A stretch of 34,812 bases of DNA from Myxococcus sp. RHSTA-1-4 (GTDB taxonomy: Bacteria > Myxococcota > Myxococcia > Myxococcales > Myxococcaceae): assembly GCF_020037125.1 (NCBI RefSeq), contig NZ_JAIQDG010000067.1, forward strand, positions 1 to 34,812. Direction: 5' to 3'. The translations under genes and the position numbers were made by a program. The notes beneath the pieces are model-generated. The model did not search any database. It had not been told where the DNA came from and worked only from the letters and a program-made list of their open reading frames with translations. This document shows, piece after piece, positions 8,136-15,987 of the stretch (the stretch's first letter is position 1; each line of letters opens with the position of its first letter).

Positions 8136-9341
8136 TCATTCCTCCAGCTCCGTCCGGACATCCACTTCGGACTCCAGCGTCCGGTGCACCGGGCAGCGGT
8201 TCGCGATTTCCATCAGCCTCGCGCGCTGCTCCCCCGTCAGGGGCCCCACCAGCTTCAGGCCGCGCCGGAGCTGGTCCATCTTCCGCACCTTCGACTCGCA
8301 GCCCGCGCAGTCCCGGGCGTGCACCCTGTCGTGGCTCAGCCGCACGTGGACGTGCTCCAGCGGCCAGCCCTTCCGCGCCGCGTACATGCGCAGCGTCATG
8401 GCCGTGCACGCGCCCAGTGCGGCCGTCAGCAACCCATAGGGCGTGGGGCCGGTGTCCTCGCCGCCCAGGCCCAGGGGCTCGTCCACGCGCAGCCGGTGCC
8501 GGCCCACGCGGACGTCCTGGGCGAAGCGGCCCTCGCCCGCCTCGTGGACCTCCACCACGCCCGGGGGCAGCGGGGCCTCGCGCTCCGTCACCGGCGTCAC
8601 GTGCCGCGCGGCCCACGGGCCCAGCACGTCCGCCGCGAAGCCCGCGTCCACCTCGCGCGAGAGGAAGTGGTCCGCCCCGTCCAGCAGCAGCAGGCTGGCC
8701 GGCCTCCGCGCCGACGCCACCAGCCGCCGCGCGTGCTCCAGCCCCACGTACCGGTCCTCCGGCGCGTGCAGCACCAGCACCGCGCCCGGAAAGCCGCCCA
8801 GCGCCAGGGCCACGCGCGAGCCGTCGATGTCGTGGAGGAAGCCCCGGGTGAGGCGCAGGCGTCCCGGCCCCAGGGAGACTTCGCCGTCGCGGACCTCGCG
8901 CTCGGAAGGGGACAACCGCTGGAGCACCGGCTCCGGCCCCGACGGTGCGTTCACCAGCGCCAGCGCCGCCACCTCCGGCAGTCGTGGCAGCGCCGCCGCC
9001 GCGGCCGTGCCTCCCAGGCTGTGCCCCACCACCAGCCGGGCTGGTGGGTAGCGCTCGCGCAGCCAGGCCGCCGCCTCCACCACCGCGTCCACCGAGGGCA
9101 CCGTATCCGGCCGGCGCGCCTCCCCGTCACCCGGAGGGGGCGCGGTGAAGTCCAGCCGCAGCACCGCGAAGCCACGGGATACCAGCGCATGGCACAGCCG
9201 CGCGGGCCCGGGCGACTCACCCAGGCACGCGAAACACGCCACCAGCACCGCGCTGGCCGCGGGCCGGCCGGGAGGCAGTTCCAGCCTCGCCGTCACCGGC
9301 GGGCCGGCCGCCCCGCGTAGCTCCACCGCCCGCGCCCCCAT
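8136..9341 (-). CDS. Bifunctional alpha/beta hydrolase-OsmC fusion protein
   Basis: 401 aa with two domains. Residues about 1-245 are an alpha/beta hydrolase: nucleophile Ser108 in GHSLGG, probable acid Asp196 in HAPEDRYVG and His225 in DGADHFLS. Residues about 260-401 are an OsmC/Ohr-like domain with two widely spaced cysteines, Cys312 in LGACTAMTLRMYA and Cys383 in NRCPVHRTLES, as in thiol peroxidases that reduce organic hydroperoxides. An extra CxxC-type pair (Cys345 and Cys348, DCAGCES) is also present. Fusions of this layout are a known family whose substrate is unclear. The start has GGAGG about 8 nt upstream. It is last in a minus-strand cluster, 21 bp after the archease-like gene, and is probably co-transcribed with it. 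Confidence 0.88.
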   Translation of the reverse strand: MGARAVELRGAAGPPVTARLELPPGRPAASAVLVACFACLGESPGPARLCHALVSRGFAVLRLDFTAPPPGDGEARRPDTVPSVDAVVEAAAWLRERYPPARLVVGHSLGGTAAAAALPRLPEVAALALVNAPSGPEPVLQRLSPSEREVRDGEVSLGPGRLRLTRGFLHDIDGSRVALALGGFPGAVLVLHAPEDRYVGLEHARRLVASARRPASLLLLDGADHFLSREVDAGFAADVLGPWAARHVTPVTEREAPLPPGVVEVHEAGEGRFAQDVRVGRHRLRVDEPLGLGGEDTGPTPYGLLTAALGACTAMTLRMYAARKGWPLEHVHVRLSHDRVHARDCAGCESKVRKMDQLRRGLKLVGPLTGEQRARLMEIANRCPVHRTLESEVDVRTELEE

Positions 9342-9362
9342 GCGCGCCTCCTCCCACGAGGC

Positions 9363-9815
9363 TCAGAAGGTCACCTCGCACTCCGCCGTCCAGCCCCCCT
9401 CCGCGTCCCGGCGCACGGTGGTCCCGATGAGGGAGACGCCGCGCACGTCCGCGGGCCCCGGGTGCCGGGCCCGGTCCACGTGCTCGCCAAAGGCGCTGCC
9501 GAACAGGCGCCGGCCGTCCAGGCGCACCGCGAAGCAGCGGAAGCGCAGGCGCCGGGCGGCCATGTTGTGGACGACGGCGCGCAGCCAGTCCGCCAGCAGG
9601 TGGTCCAGGTCTCTCGCGTCGCACTCGATGGTGACTTCCTCTCGTACCTCCACCTTCGACGGGTCCGTCACCAGCGCGCACAGCGCCACCGCGGCCTGCT
9701 CCAGCGCCTGTTCCGCCGAGCGGCCGCTGCCCCGCACCACCCGCGCCGAGCCTCGGGTGAGGTGCTCCCAGCGTGGCGGCGCGGCCCCCGCCCCGGGCAC
9801 GAGTCCGGCGTCCAT
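9363..9815 (-). CDS. Archease-like protein
   Basis: 150 aa from the ATG at 9815, chosen because an excellent Shine-Dalgarno (AAGGAGG) precedes it; an earlier ATG at 9872 overlaps the previous stop codon but adds only Ser/Thr/Gly-rich sequence. Archease features: residues WEHLTRG near the N-terminus, ALCALVTDPSKVEVRE, the amphipathic LDHLLADWLRAVVHN, then GEHVDRARH and VRGVSLIGTTV, ending in CEVTF. Archease stimulates the RNA ligase RtcB by promoting guanylylation. The usual HTAD motif reads HLTR here, so a conserved Asp appears to be missing. No rtcB lies in this window. The family is likely; activity on RtcB is uncertain. Confidence 0.78.
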   Translation of the reverse strand: MDAGLVPGAGAAPPRWEHLTRGSARVVRGSGRSAEQALEQAAVALCALVTDPSKVEVREEVTIECDARDLDHLLADWLRAVVHNMAARRLRFRCFAVRLDGRRLFGSAFGEHVDRARHPGPADVRGVSLIGTTVRRDAEGGWTAECEVTF

Positions 9816-9868
9816 CGTTCCTCCTTGCGTACTGCCCTGCGTGTCCGTGCTCCCGTGGGTGCCCAGGC

Positions 9869-10561
9869 TCATGCGCGCGCCTCCGGCCGGGCCGCGCCGA
9901 GGTACTGCACGAACCACTCCGCCGCCAGGCGGGCCACCTCCTCCAGCGCGCCCGGCTCCTCGAAGAGGTGCGTGGCGCCGGGGATGATGCGGATGTCCTT
10001 GAGGCCCTCCAGCCGCGCGAGCGCGTCCTCGTTCAGCTCCAGCACACCGAAGTCATTGCCTCCGACGAGCAGCCGCGTGGGCGCCTGCACGCGCGACAAC
10101 ACCGGCCCGGCCAGGTCCGGCCGCCCCCCGCGCGACACCACCGCGTGGATGAGGTCCGGGTGCAGCGCCGCCGCCACCAGCGCCGCCGCCGCGCCCGTGC
10201 TGGAGCCGAAGTAGCCGAAGCTCAGCGGCGCCAGCTCCGGCTGCGCCCGGGCCCACTCCGTCACCGCCGCCAGCCGCCGCGCGAGGAAGGGAATGTCGAA
10301 GCGCAGCTCGCCGGAGATTTCGTCCCGCGCCTCCTCTTCCTCGCTCAGCAGGTCGAAGAGCAGCGTGCCCAGTCCCGCCGAGCGCAATGCGCGCGCCACG
10401 GCGCGGTTGCGGGGGCTGAAGCGGCTGCTGCCGCTGCCATGCGCGAAGATGACCAGGCCGTGCGCCCCCTTGGGCACCCCCAGGCTTCCACCCAGCTCCG
10501 CGCCGCCCGCCGTCACCTTCACCTCGCGCACGTCGGGGTCCATGTTCGTCCGGTACCTCAT
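9869..10561 (-). CDS. Dienelactone-hydrolase-like alpha/beta hydrolase
   Basis: 230 aa. An alpha/beta hydrolase fold is indicated by the early HGSGSSRFSPRN segment (oxyanion region), nucleophile Ser121 in GYFGSSTGAAAA, probable acid Asp170 in VGGNDFGV and His198 in GATHLFEEPG. The start has GAGGAGG about 9 nt upstream. The 3' end is 53 bp before the preferred archease start, and its stop overlaps the alternative archease ATG. Proteins of this type are often adjacent or fused to phosphoribosyltransferases of the kind encoded just upstream, which suggests a shared pathway. The substrate cannot be told from the sequence. Confidence 0.86.
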   Translation of the reverse strand: MRYRTNMDPDVREVKVTAGGAELGGSLGVPKGAHGLVIFAHGSGSSRFSPRNRAVARALRSAGLGTLLFDLLSEEEEARDEISGELRFDIPFLARRLAAVTEWARAQPELAPLSFGYFGSSTGAAAALVAAALHPDLIHAVVSRGGRPDLAGPVLSRVQAPTRLLVGGNDFGVLELNEDALARLEGLKDIRIIPGATHLFEEPGALEEVARLAAEWFVQYLGAARPEARA

Positions 10562-10580
10562 GTGGCCATGCCTCCTCGTC

Positions 10581-11264
10581 TCACATCCAGAAGCCCCCCC
10601 GGTCCGTGGACTCGAGCACCTCGCGCGGCAGTCCCGGCTGGCGTGAGCGCTCCAGCAGTTGCCGTATCTCCACGTCGGGCAGGGGGCGGTAGTCGTCGTA
10701 GGCCTCGGACACCGTGCGCAGGCCCGGCGCCGTCTCGAGGCAGTGCACCGCGTCCGCCTCCGCGCGCACCACGTCCAGCCCGTGCGGCGTGGCCACCGGG
10801 GCGGCGAAAATCAGCCGGCCCGGCCGCTGCCGCCGCAGCACCTGGAGCGCCGAGGTGGCGCTGGCGCCCGACACGACGCCGTCGTCCACCAGCAGCACCA
10901 CGCAGCCGCCCAGGTCCGGCATGGGGCTCCCGCGCAGCCGCCGCGCCTGCGCCTCCACCTCGGTGGCCTCGTCCCGCATCAGGCCGAGCATCTCCGCCTC
11001 GGGAATGGGGGCCAGCCGCTGTGTCTCCGGGTCCAGGTAGAGGCCGCCCCCTTCAGAGACGGCGCCCAGGGTGAGCAGCCGGCCGGGCACGCCCACCCGC
11101 CGGGCCATCCAGATGTCCAGCGGGGCTTCCAGGGCCCGGGCCACCTCGTAGGCCACACGCAGCCCTCCGCGTGCCAGGCCCAGCACGCGTGCATTGGCTC
11201 CCCGGTAGGGCAACAGCCGCGCCGCCAGCTGGCGGCCCGCATCCGCTCGGTCCCGAAACCGCAT
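10581..11264 (-). CDS. Phosphoribosyltransferase family protein
   Basis: 227 aa from the ATG at 11264, chosen because TGGAGGAAG precedes it; the frame stays open 7 codons further upstream. A type I PRTase fold is shown by LGLARGGLRVAYEVARAL near the N-terminus and the PRPP-binding loop VDDGVVSGASAT (Asp127 and Asp128 from this start). Such enzymes bind 5-phosphoribosyl-1-pyrophosphate and transfer the ribosyl-phosphate to a base or another acceptor. The family hint is the stand-alone group found next to dienelactone-hydrolase-like genes, not a known salvage enzyme. It is the first gene of a minus-strand cluster and diverges from a PRPP-synthetase-like gene 144 bp away, so substrate supply and use may be linked. 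The acceptor is unknown. Confidence 0.88.
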   Translation of the reverse strand: MRFRDRADAGRQLAARLLPYRGANARVLGLARGGLRVAYEVARALEAPLDIWMARRVGVPGRLLTLGAVSEGGGLYLDPETQRLAPIPEAEMLGLMRDEATEVEAQARRLRGSPMPDLGGCVVLLVDDGVVSGASATSALQVLRRQRPGRLIFAAPVATPHGLDVVRAEADAVHCLETAPGLRTVSEAYDDYRPLPDVEIRQLLERSRQPGLPREVLESTDRGGFWM

Positions 11265-11407
11265 GACTCTTCCTCCACCTCCCAAGGTGAATCACGCGGG
11301 CACGCGCGGCGGCGGAGGTCCGGGCAGTGGCACTCCCGCCGGATTGCCTTCGGGGGGAGCACGGGGCCCCGCGCTTCCAGGTGGGCAGGCGCGCTAGGGT
11401 GGAGGCC

Positions 11408-12304
11408 ATGGACCCCGTCCTCCTGACCGGTACGGCCAGCGCCCACCTGGGGCGCGCGCTCGCTCACGCCCTGGGCGTGGCACCCGCTGATTGCCACTTC
11501 GAGCGGTTCCCCGACGGTGAGATGCACGTGGAGGTGCCCGCGTCGGTGCGTGGCCGCACCGCCATCCTCGTGCAGACCACCACCCCGCCCACGGGTGAGC
11601 ACCTGCTGGAGCTGCTGCTGATGGCGGATGCGTGCTGGCGGGCGGGCGCGGCCCGGCTGGAGGCGGTGGTGCCGTACCTGGGCTACGCGCGGCAGGACCG
11701 GCGCGGCCGGCCGGGCGAGCCGCTGGGTGGACGGCTGATGGCGGACCTGCTGTCACAGGGGCGCTTCGCGCGGGTGCTGGTGGTGGACCTGCACAGCCCG
11801 GCGCTGGAGGGCTGCTTCGGCGCGCCGCTGGAGCACCTCACCGCGCTGCCGCTGCTGGCGGAGGCGCTGCGGCCCCACGTCACGGACACGTCGGTGGTGG
11901 TGGCGCCGGACCTGGGCGCGGTGAAGCGCGCGGAGGCGCTGGCCCGGCTGCTGGGCCGGCCGTGGGCGGTGATTCACAAGGTGCGGCTGAGCGGCGAGGA
12001 GGTCCACGCCAGCGGACTCATGGGCGAGGTGCGCGGCCGGCGCCCCATCCTGGTGGATGACATGGTGTCCACCGGCGGCACGCTGGCGGCGGCGGCCGGC
12101 ACGCTGCGCGAGGCGGAGTGCGCGGAGGACTTCACGGTGGTGACGACCCACGCGCTGCTGGTGGGCCCCGCGGTGGAGCGCCTGCGCGCGATGCCGCTGA
12201 CGCGGCTGGTGAGCACCGACAGCGTGGAGCCGCATGAAGGACTGCCCTTCCCGCAGCAGGTGGTGACGCTCGCGCCGCTGGTGGCCCGCGCGCTGCGGCC
12301 GTGA
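11408..12304 (+). CDS. Ribose-phosphate pyrophosphokinase-like protein (PRPP synthetase family)
   Basis: 298 aa from the ATG at 11408 (an in-frame GTG at 11399 is possible). Motifs follow the Prs order: RFPDGE at 33-38, VQTTTPP, PYLGYARQDRRGRPGEP at about 89-105, DLHS at 127-130, VVAPDLGAVKRA where Prs has SPDxGGxxRA, and the PRPP loop ILVDDMVSTGGTL at 204-216. The catalytic flag sequence KRR is replaced by HKVRL and the protein is shorter than housekeeping Prs (about 310-320 aa). I read it as a paralogue dedicated to the neighbouring phosphoribosyltransferase cluster rather than the essential prs, so I give no symbol. The chemistry would be ATP plus ribose 5-phosphate to PRPP plus AMP if active. 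Confidence 0.85.
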   Translation: MDPVLLTGTASAHLGRALAHALGVAPADCHFERFPDGEMHVEVPASVRGRTAILVQTTTPPTGEHLLELLLMADACWRAGAARLEAVVPYLGYARQDRRGRPGEPLGGRLMADLLSQGRFARVLVVDLHSPALEGCFGAPLEHLTALPLLAEALRPHVTDTSVVVAPDLGAVKRAEALARLLGRPWAVIHKVRLSGEEVHASGLMGEVRGRRPILVDDMVSTGGTLAAAAGTLREAECAEDFTVVTTHALLVGPAVERLRAMPLTRLVSTDSVEPHEGLPFPQQVVTLAPLVARALRP

Positions 12305-12338
12305 GGGGCGCTCCCGGAGGCCCCTCCTCCACGTGAAA

Positions 12339-12372
12339 AGGGGTGAAGGACACGCGAGCGTCCTCCACCCCT
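12339..12372. terminator. Bidirectional hairpin between convergent genes
   Basis: AGGGGTG-a-AGGAC pairs with GTCCT-c-CACCCCT across an 8-nt loop. That gives 12 base pairs with one internal mismatch. It sits 35 bp after the PRPP-synthetase stop and 29 bp before the 3' end of the muralytic gene. Four A residues precede it on the plus strand (a U tract for minus-strand transcripts), so it probably stops transcription from the muralytic gene best; the plus side lacks a T tract. Confidence 0.65.
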
Positions 12373-12400
12373 CCGCGTTACCGCCGGACGTGTCCGCGGC

Positions 12401-13870
12401 TCAGCCGATCTTCGCCTTGTACTCCTGCATCCACTGGAGGACCTGCTTGTGGTACAGGCCGCTGTCGTTCTCCGTGGGCGGCGCGTACTTGTTGATGAGG
12501 CCCTTGTAGTCGCCACGGTCGATGAAGCCGCGGTACGCGGGGCCGCCGAGCAGCCGGAAGTAGGCCTCCACGCCGCTCTTCGTGTCGGGGAACTTCGCGA
12601 AGCTCCCGTTGGGCTGGCCGCCGAACTGCCGCTCCCACTCCGCGAAGCGCAGGTTGCCCGGGTTGTTGTTCTTCACGGCCGAGCCGGCCGTCATGAAGGA
12701 CGCTTCCTTGCGGAACATGGCCAGCGCCAGCTCCGCCGGCACGTTGTACTTCTTGGACATCGCCACGATGTGCGCGCCCTGGCCCGCCAGGCCCGTGCCC
12801 TTGAGAATCTTGTCGATGTTCGCCGCCTTCGTCGCGTCCGAGCCCGTCGGCTTCGTCGGGCCGGTGACGGGGCCGCTGGTGCCCGGCTTCTCCGTACCAC
12901 CCTTGCCCTTCAGCGCCTCGGTCATCGCCGCGCGCGTCTTGGGGCCGAAGATGCCGGAGTTCGGGGTGATGCCGTGGTCCTTCTGGAACTTCGCCACCGC
13001 GGCTTCCGTCTTGGGGCCGAAGATGCCGGGGCCGGTGTTCACCTGGGCCTGCGTCATGTAGCCCAGCTTGACGAGCGCATCCTGCAGCTTGCGGACCTCC
13101 GGACCCTCCGCGCCGCGCTTCATGTCCGTCTTCGGCACGCTCACGCTGCCCGTGGACGGAGGCGGGGTGGGCGGGGTGGTGGGCGGCTTCGTCGGCTCGG
13201 TGGGCGGCTTGCCGGTGGCCTTGCCGCTGTCGTTCACCCAGTACTCCACCGGGCGGCTGCCGAAGCCGTCCTTCACGTGCTTGTTGTTGAAGTTCGAGCC
13301 GCCCGCCTGCGCCAGGGCCGGGCCGCGGTCGGTCACCTCACCGGGGCGAATCACGCCCACGTGGCCGATGCCGCTCGGGTTCTTCCAGAGGGCGACGGTG
13401 GGGTGGCCCGCGTTGGCCATCTTCTGCGCCTCCTCGGCCGACACCTTCCGCCAGCCGTTGCGCGCCCCGTGCTTGTTCATCCAGTCCACGGTGGCGTTGG
13501 CGTTCATCTCGCGGCCCTTGCCCGGGGCCACGGAGTTGCCGTTGCCGTCCACCCAGTGGGGAATCTCCGCGCCCATGGCGCGCGTCACGTCCCACAGGAA
13601 GATGTTGCAGAAGGTGTCCTTGACGCCGTCGCCGCTGGAGTCACGCGGCGTGTAGCGCGGATTCACTCCCACGCCGAACTGGTTGATGACCTGGTTGTAG
13701 GTGTCCGCGTTGCGGTTCTTCGGGTCACCCTTGAGCGGCGGGTTGGTGACCTGGGCGGCGTTGGTGTTGGTGGTGCCGGCGGCCGGCTTGCTGCCGTCGT
13801 AACGCACCGTGGGTGCGGGGGAGGCGGCACGGTAGGAAGGGGCGCTCAGGGTGGCGCTGCGGACGCTCAT
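12401..13870 (-). CDS. Three-part muralytic protein: Cys/His peptidase-like, peptidoglycan-binding and glucosaminidase-like domains
   Basis: 489 aa from the ATG at 13870, chosen because GAGGAAG precedes it; the frame opens 25 codons earlier without a ribosome site. Residues about 70-190 look like a CHAP/NlpC-type module with Cys88 (DTFCNIFLWDV) and His170 (GIGHVGVI). A Pro/Thr linker (about 219-243) follows. A PG_binding_1 repeat (about 251-318) contains GPEVRKLQDALVKLGY and two GIFGPKT signatures. Residues about 350-489 resemble a glucosaminidase/FlgJ-like lysozyme domain, with probable catalytic Glu389 in AMFRKEASFM and NNNPGNLRFAEWERQFGG. Cleavage of both stem peptide and glycan is inferred. 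No signal peptide is visible, so export or release needs another route. It could be self-wall remodelling, prey lysis or a phage-derived lysin. Confidence 0.8.
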   Translation of the reverse strand: MSVRSATLSAPSYRAASPAPTVRYDGSKPAAGTTNTNAAQVTNPPLKGDPKNRNADTYNQVINQFGVGVNPRYTPRDSSGDGVKDTFCNIFLWDVTRAMGAEIPHWVDGNGNSVAPGKGREMNANATVDWMNKHGARNGWRKVSAEEAQKMANAGHPTVALWKNPSGIGHVGVIRPGEVTDRGPALAQAGGSNFNNKHVKDGFGSRPVEYWVNDSGKATGKPPTEPTKPPTTPPTPPPSTGSVSVPKTDMKRGAEGPEVRKLQDALVKLGYMTQAQVNTGPGIFGPKTEAAVAKFQKDHGITPNSGIFGPKTRAAMTEALKGKGGTEKPGTSGPVTGPTKPTGSDATKAANIDKILKGTGLAGQGAHIVAMSKKYNVPAELALAMFRKEASFMTAGSAVKNNNPGNLRFAEWERQFGGQPNGSFAKFPDTKSGVEAYFRLLGGPAYRGFIDRGDYKGLINKYAPPTENDSGLYHKQVLQWMQEYKAKIG

Positions 13871-13975
13871 GGGCTTCCTCGAAGAAGAAAATGACGTTCT
13901 GGGGAATTGTCGCAGGAAGTGGGCCCGAGTTGCCTTTCCCCTCACGCCCCGGGGACTCGGCTAGGCTGCCGGGTC

Positions 13976-14731
13976 ATGTCCGACACGTTGCTCACGAAGC
14001 TGGAGTCCGGGGTCCTCACCCTCACCTTCAACCGGCCCGAGAAGAAGAACGCCTTCACGCATGCCATGTACGAGGCGGCCACCGACGCCCTGCGAAAGGC
14101 GGAGGGCGACGACAGCGTCCGCGTGGTGCTGCTCACCGGCGCGGGCGGCGTCTTCACCGCGGGCAATGACATTGGCGACTTCATGGAGCACCCGCCCTCG
14201 GGCGAGGACAGCGCGGTGTTCCGCTTCCTGAAGGCCCTGGTGGACGCGCCCAAGCCGGTGCTGGCGGCGGTGGACGGGCCGGCGGTGGGCATCGGCACGA
14301 CGATGCTGCTGCACTGCGACTACGTGGTGGCCAGCGACCGCGTGCGCTTCACCATGCCCTTCGTGCAGCTCGGCCTGTGCGCGGAAGGGGCCAGCAGCCT
14401 GCTCTTGCCGAGGATGGCGGGCACGGCGCTGGCCAGCGAGCTGCTGCTGTTCGGCGAGCCCTTCGACGCGGCCACGGCGCTGCGCGCGGGCATCGTCAAC
14501 AAGGTGGTGCCGGCCGCCAACCTCCAAGAGGTGGCCGCCGAGCGCGCCGCCACCCTCGCCTCCCGCCCCGCCGAGGCGGTGCGCGTGACGAAGCGCCTGA
14601 TGCGCGAGCCGCTCCGCGCCGAAATCCACGCCACGCTGGCGAAGGAGGGCGCCGAGTTCATCCAGCGCCTCCAGTCCACCGAGGCGCAGGAGGCCTTCAT
14701 GGCCTTCATGACCCGCGGCAGCAGGAAGTAG
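13976..14731 (+). CDS. Enoyl-CoA hydratase/isomerase (crotonase) family protein
   Basis: 251 aa from the ATG at 13976; an upstream in-frame ATG at 13907 adds 23 residues unlike the family. Crotonase features: FNRPEKKNAFTHAMY, oxyanion-hole loops FTAGNDIGDF (about 60-69) and DGPAVGIGTTMLLHCD (about 100-115), and MPFVQLGLCAEGASS with Glu137. The single Glu at this position and the surrounding pattern resemble delta3,delta2-enoyl-CoA isomerases (ECI2 type) as much as hydratases. The role is in fatty-acid or acyl-CoA breakdown. It stands alone, divergent from the muralytic gene with a 105-bp gap. Family firm, exact reaction open. Confidence 0.88.
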   Translation: MSDTLLTKLESGVLTLTFNRPEKKNAFTHAMYEAATDALRKAEGDDSVRVVLLTGAGGVFTAGNDIGDFMEHPPSGEDSAVFRFLKALVDAPKPVLAAVDGPAVGIGTTMLLHCDYVVASDRVRFTMPFVQLGLCAEGASSLLLPRMAGTALASELLLFGEPFDAATALRAGIVNKVVPAANLQEVAAERAATLASRPAEAVRVTKRLMREPLRAEIHATLAKEGAEFIQRLQSTEAQEAFMAFMTRGSRK

Positions 14732-14874
14732 GCAGCGCGGGCGGGCCCCTCCTCGAGGCGAAGCGCCGGGGGCGGGCGCGGTGTGCCCGGTGGGGCTGGC
14801 ATGGGGTCGCCATCCCATCGCTGGCCCCAGGGTTCGCAGGCGTCTCCGGCGTGGCGAGGGTGGAAGTCATCATC

Positions 14875-14904
14875 CGGATGCCTCGCGGCCGGATGCCTCG
14901 CGGC
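14875..14904. repeat. Perfect 15-bp tandem duplication
   Basis: CGGATGCCTCGCGGC occurs twice in direct succession in the 277-bp gap between the crotonase and lipoprotein genes, about 105 bp upstream of the lipoprotein start. It could be a replication slip or a two-copy regulator site; nothing else in the gap stands out. Confidence 0.85.
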
Positions 14905-15008
14905 GTCAGCACGGGTCGGTGAACCGACTTCCGAGTGCACCGCGAGCCGGGATTGAAGCGCCGTGCGCGGGCTCTACCTTCGGCAATCGATTTGCTGGAG
15001 GTGCGCAC

Positions 15009-15899
15009 ATGAAGAGCATGAACACGCAGCAGGGTGAGCGGAGCCTGGGAGGCTGGCGGTGGGTGGCCCTCGCCGCGCTCACGCTTGCCGCGGCCTGTGG
15101 CCAGGCGATGGAGCCCGGAGTGGCCACGGTGTCCGGGACGGACCCTGAGGTGGTGGACGAGGCCCCCGAGACGGGAGAGGTCAGCGCGGCCTGGAAATCA
15201 CAGGCTCCCACCATCGTGCTCACCGCGAGCGGGAACATCGCCGGAGCGGTGGACCAGTTCCGGCTGCTGCTGGGCGACCCGCTCAACGTCATCCCCGGAC
15301 AGCAGCGCTCGGGCCGCAGGGAAATCAACTGGGACGGCGTGCCTGCCGCGCTCACCAACGTGGACACCTTCCCGGGGGACTTCTTCAACTCGGTCGACCC
15401 CGCGGCTCCGGCGGGGCGCAAGCGGGGCGCCGTCTTCACCACGCCCTCCGCCGGCTTCCGGGTGAGCGACAATGACTTCGCCGACGTCGACCCCAGCTAT
15501 GGCGACGAGTTCAACGCCTTCAGCCTCCCGCGCACGTTCATGGTCGCCGGAGGCACCACGCTCGACGCGACGTTCCGGGTGGCCGGCACGGACATCCCCG
15601 CACACGTCAGGGGCTTCGGCGTCGTGTTCTCGGACGTGGACCGCGTGGGCTCCGCGAAGGTGGAGTACTTCGACAAGCGGGGCCGCAGCCTCGGCGTCTT
15701 CGCCGCGCTGGCACGCAGCGATGCCAGCGGTCTGTCGTTCCTGGGCGTGGTGTTCGACCAGGCCCGGGTCGCCCGGGTCCGCATCACGTCGGGAGAGGCG
15801 GCGCTGAGCCTGGGCACCAAGGACCTCAGCGCGGGCGGCACCGCGGACCTGGTGGTGATGGACGACTACCTCTACGGCGAGCCGAGGCGCATCTGGTAA
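15009..15899 (+). CDS. Lipoprotein of unknown function
   Basis: 296 aa from the ATG at 15009, with GGAG about 9 nt upstream. The signal peptide has a clear lipobox (TLAAAC, Cys30), so the protein is probably anchored in a membrane. After a short acidic linker the mature part begins PTIVLTASGNIAGAVDQFR and contains REINWDGVP, DTFPGDFFN and a beta-rich C-terminal half (HVRGFGVVFSDVD, KVEYFDKRGRSLGVF). It ends in VVMDDYLYGEP. The pattern resembles uncharacterised secreted proteins with an INWDGVP...FPGDFFN core and a jelly-roll-like end, but I cannot name a function. The hairpin at 15918 follows the stop by 18 bp. No operon partner. Confidence 0.82.
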   Translation: MKSMNTQQGERSLGGWRWVALAALTLAAACGQAMEPGVATVSGTDPEVVDEAPETGEVSAAWKSQAPTIVLTASGNIAGAVDQFRLLLGDPLNVIPGQQRSGRREINWDGVPAALTNVDTFPGDFFNSVDPAAPAGRKRGAVFTTPSAGFRVSDNDFADVDPSYGDEFNAFSLPRTFMVAGGTTLDATFRVAGTDIPAHVRGFGVVFSDVDRVGSAKVEYFDKRGRSLGVFAALARSDASGLSFLGVVFDQARVARVRITSGEAALSLGTKDLSAGGTADLVVMDDYLYGEPRRIW

Positions 15900-15917
15900 C
15901 GCGCACCCCGGGCAGCC

Positions 15918-15943
15918 CCGCGGAGGAGCACCCTCCTCCGCGG
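15918..15943. terminator. Perfect 11-bp-stem hairpin between convergent genes
   Basis: CCGCGGAGGAG and CTCCTCCGCGG pair perfectly around the 4-nt loop CACC. It lies 18 bp after the lipoprotein stop and 44 bp beyond the 3' end of the M1 peptidase, so it can serve both strands. There is no T tract on either side. Confidence 0.7.
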
Positions 15944-15987
15944 CGGCCCCGGGTGCCTCGCGCCAGCGCCCCCTGGCGCACCGTACG

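Noticed and set aside
9816..9917. N-terminal extension of the archease-like protein
   Set aside because: Low-complexity residues overlapping the previous gene; the strong Shine-Dalgarno favours the ATG at 9815.
12449..13894. 481-aa plus-strand open frame
   Set aside because: Antisense to the muralytic protein, with no recognisable domain and Arg/Val/Gly-rich shadow composition.
14875..14904. CRISPR-like repeat
   Set aside because: Only two adjacent 15-bp copies without spacers; no array or cas gene in the window.
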